Of a stretch of DNA of 64,000 nt, positions 63,045 to 64,000 are shown in pieces. This stretch comes from Rhodobacter sp. (lineage in GTDB: Bacteria > Pseudomonadota > Alphaproteobacteria > Rhodobacterales > Rhodobacteraceae). The position numbers were made by a program, and so were the translations under genes. The stretch's first letter is position 1. Every line of letters starts with the position of its first letter. Below the pieces are notes generated by a model. That model saw only the letters and a list, made by a program, of their open reading frames with translations. It made no database searches and had not been told where the DNA came from. The DNA is taken from the NCBI GenBank assembly GCA_020250175.1, contig JADCEN010000009.1, positions 1 through 64,000 on the forward strand, in the 5' to 3' direction.

Positions 63045-64000
63045 ATGCAGCTTTTTCGTGCCGTCATCCTGCGTTTGCTGACCACTGCGGTCACGCTGCT
63101 GGGCGTGGCCGTGATTGTCTTTGTCGTGATCCGCGTCGTACCGGGCAACCCGATTGCGATGATGCTTCCCCCCGGTGCCACGGATGAGGACGTGGCGCGT
63201 CTGACGGCGCTGTACGGGTTGGACAAATCGATCTTCCGGCAGTTCCTGATCTGGGCGGGCGGCGTGCTGCAGGGGGATTTCGGCACCTCGATCACCACGC
63301 GCCAGCCGGTGCTGGGGCTGGTGCTGGGTCGGCTTCCGGCCACGCTGGAACTGTCGGTCATGGCGCTGGTCATCGCCACCCTCATCGGCGGATTTGCCGC
63401 CCTGACCGGTACGCGCCTGCGCGGCACCCGCAGCGAGGCGGCCATCGACGTGGCCAATGGCATGGCGCTTTCGGTGCCCGATTTCCTGTGGGGGCTGGTG
63501 CTGATCCTGCTGTTCGGGGTGCTTTGGCCGGTGTTCCATATCTCGGGCCGGGTGACCCCGTCGATCGAGTTGCCGTTCACGACGGATTTCTACCTGTTTG
63601 AAAGCCTTGTGCGCCTGCGCTTCGACCTGTGGCGGGACATCGTCTCGCACATGCTGTTGCCCGCTTTGGCGCTGGCAATCCCGCTGGCGGCGATCATCGG
63701 GCAGGTGCTGAAGCAGTCGCTGAAGGAAACCATGCATCTGGACTATGTCACGCTGAGCCGCACCAAGGGCTACAGCGAAACCCACGTCATCACCCGCGAG
63801 GCGCTGCCGAACGCGATCCTGCCCACGCTGACGCTGGTGGGGGTGCAGTTCACCTTCCTGATCGGCGGCACCGTGATCATCGAGCGGATGTTTTCCTATG
63901 AGGGCCTGGGCAACATGGCAATCGACGCGGTGATCAACCGCGACCTGCCGCTGATCCAGGGCATCGTGATCCTGTTTGCGGTGATCTTCACAGGCGTGAA
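63045..64000 (+). CDS. ABC transporter permease (DppB-like), cut by the window end
   Basis: 318 codons present, no stop before 64000. MQLFRAVILRLLTTAVTLLGVAVIVFVVIR is the first TM of DppB-type permeases; VPGNPIAMMLPPGATDEDVARL, QGDFGTSITTRQPV and the EAA loop SRTKGYSETHVITREALPN follow, then IGGTVIIERMFSYEGLGNMAIDA. ATG 63045 was taken; GTG 63042 is adjacent. A DppC-like permease and ATPases are expected beyond the window. Confidence 0.92.
   Translation, partial: MQLFRAVILRLLTTAVTLLGVAVIVFVVIRVVPGNPIAMMLPPGATDEDVARLTALYGLDKSIFRQFLIWAGGVLQGDFGTSITTRQPVLGLVLGRLPATLELSVMALVIATLIGGFAALTGTRLRGTRSEAAIDVANGMALSVPDFLWGLVLILLFGVLWPVFHISGRVTPSIELPFTTDFYLFESLVRLRFDLWRDIVSHMLLPALALAIPLAAIIGQVLKQSLKETMHLDYVTLSRTKGYSETHVITREALPNAILPTLTLVGVQFTFLIGGTVIIERMFSYEGLGNMAIDAVINRDLPLIQGIVILFAVIFTGV

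Noticed and set aside
1-64000. CRISPR array, tRNA, rRNA or prophage
   Set aside because: No regularly spaced repeats, cloverleaf-like or rRNA-like sequence and no phage structural genes were recognised on either strand.

Overview
The window is high-GC DNA with tightly packed, mostly 4-nt-overlapping (ATGA) operons. Its gene content (fused allantoinase/OHCU decarboxylase, membrane cytochrome-c urate hydroxylase, 1151-aa SMC, DUF3422, PntAB, kynurenine and 2-aminobenzoyl-CoA genes) fits an alphaproteobacterium of the Rhodobacteraceae. This placement rests on recognised protein families, not on a database search. No rRNA, tRNA or CRISPR array was seen.

Layout. (1) 1-2.3 kb is a lower-GC, decayed patch: an IS30-type transposase remnant fused in frame to an ATPase that has lost its N-terminus, an HNH-type partner gene with a one-base frameshift, and a ParE toxin truncated at the patch border next to an intact ParD antitoxin. 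(2) 2.3-8.6 kb is a purine (urate) catabolic cluster: PuuD, LysR regulator, UraH, PuuE-UraD fusion, ureidoglycine aminohydrolase and AllA, with an unrelated membrane-anchored NYN-type nuclease among them. (3) 8.6-9.5 kb is a rearrangement scar joining a GFA-family fragment to the 3' part of a GAPDH gene, just upstream of smc (9.7-13.2 kb). (4) 13.2-18.7 kb holds a hydrophobic micropeptide with a terminator, a MOSC protein, a MltB-like transglycosylase, CbiB/CobC (cobalamin), a VOC protein and an aldo/keto reductase. (5) 18.8-27.2 kb pairs an M20 deacetylase and a DAO-type flavoenzyme with a complete divergent peptide-type ABC transporter. (6) 27.2-32.3 kb: DUF3422, PntB/PntA and a small ICMT-like methyltransferase. 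(7) 32.4-34.5 kb: kynureninase and tryptophan 2,3-dioxygenase with a tiny cysteine-rich ORF between them; then an L,D-transpeptidase lipoprotein, a class-I glutamine-amidotransferase-like hydrolase, a Pta/Ptb-like protein flanked by two degraded stretches, and MprF.

(8) 41.2-52.7 kb is a divergent two-operon cluster for aerobic anthranilate breakdown via 2-aminobenzoyl-CoA: CoA ligase, RidA, thioesterase, acyl-CoA dehydrogenase, enoyl-CoA hydratase, MarR, SDR and the flavin monooxygenase/reductase leftward; hydroxyacyl-CoA dehydrogenase, thiolase and a second kynureninase-like PLP enzyme rightward. A 16-bp perfect palindrome with an imperfect second copy lies in the shared promoter and is the likely MarR operator. 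(9) After a hairpin-rich gap, 53.2-64.0 kb holds a second divergent cluster: a cyclase-family metal hydrolase (KynB- or isatin-hydrolase-like), two distinct PYROXD2-like FAD oxidoreductases, another MarR, indolepyruvate oxidoreductase IorA/IorB and an ABC transporter that runs off the window.

Together, regions 7-9 read as a catabolic zone for tryptophan and possibly other indoles converging on anthranilate. The PYROXD2-like/cyclase/IorAB/MarR/ABC unit is the part I cannot match to a described pathway and is the best candidate for something new.
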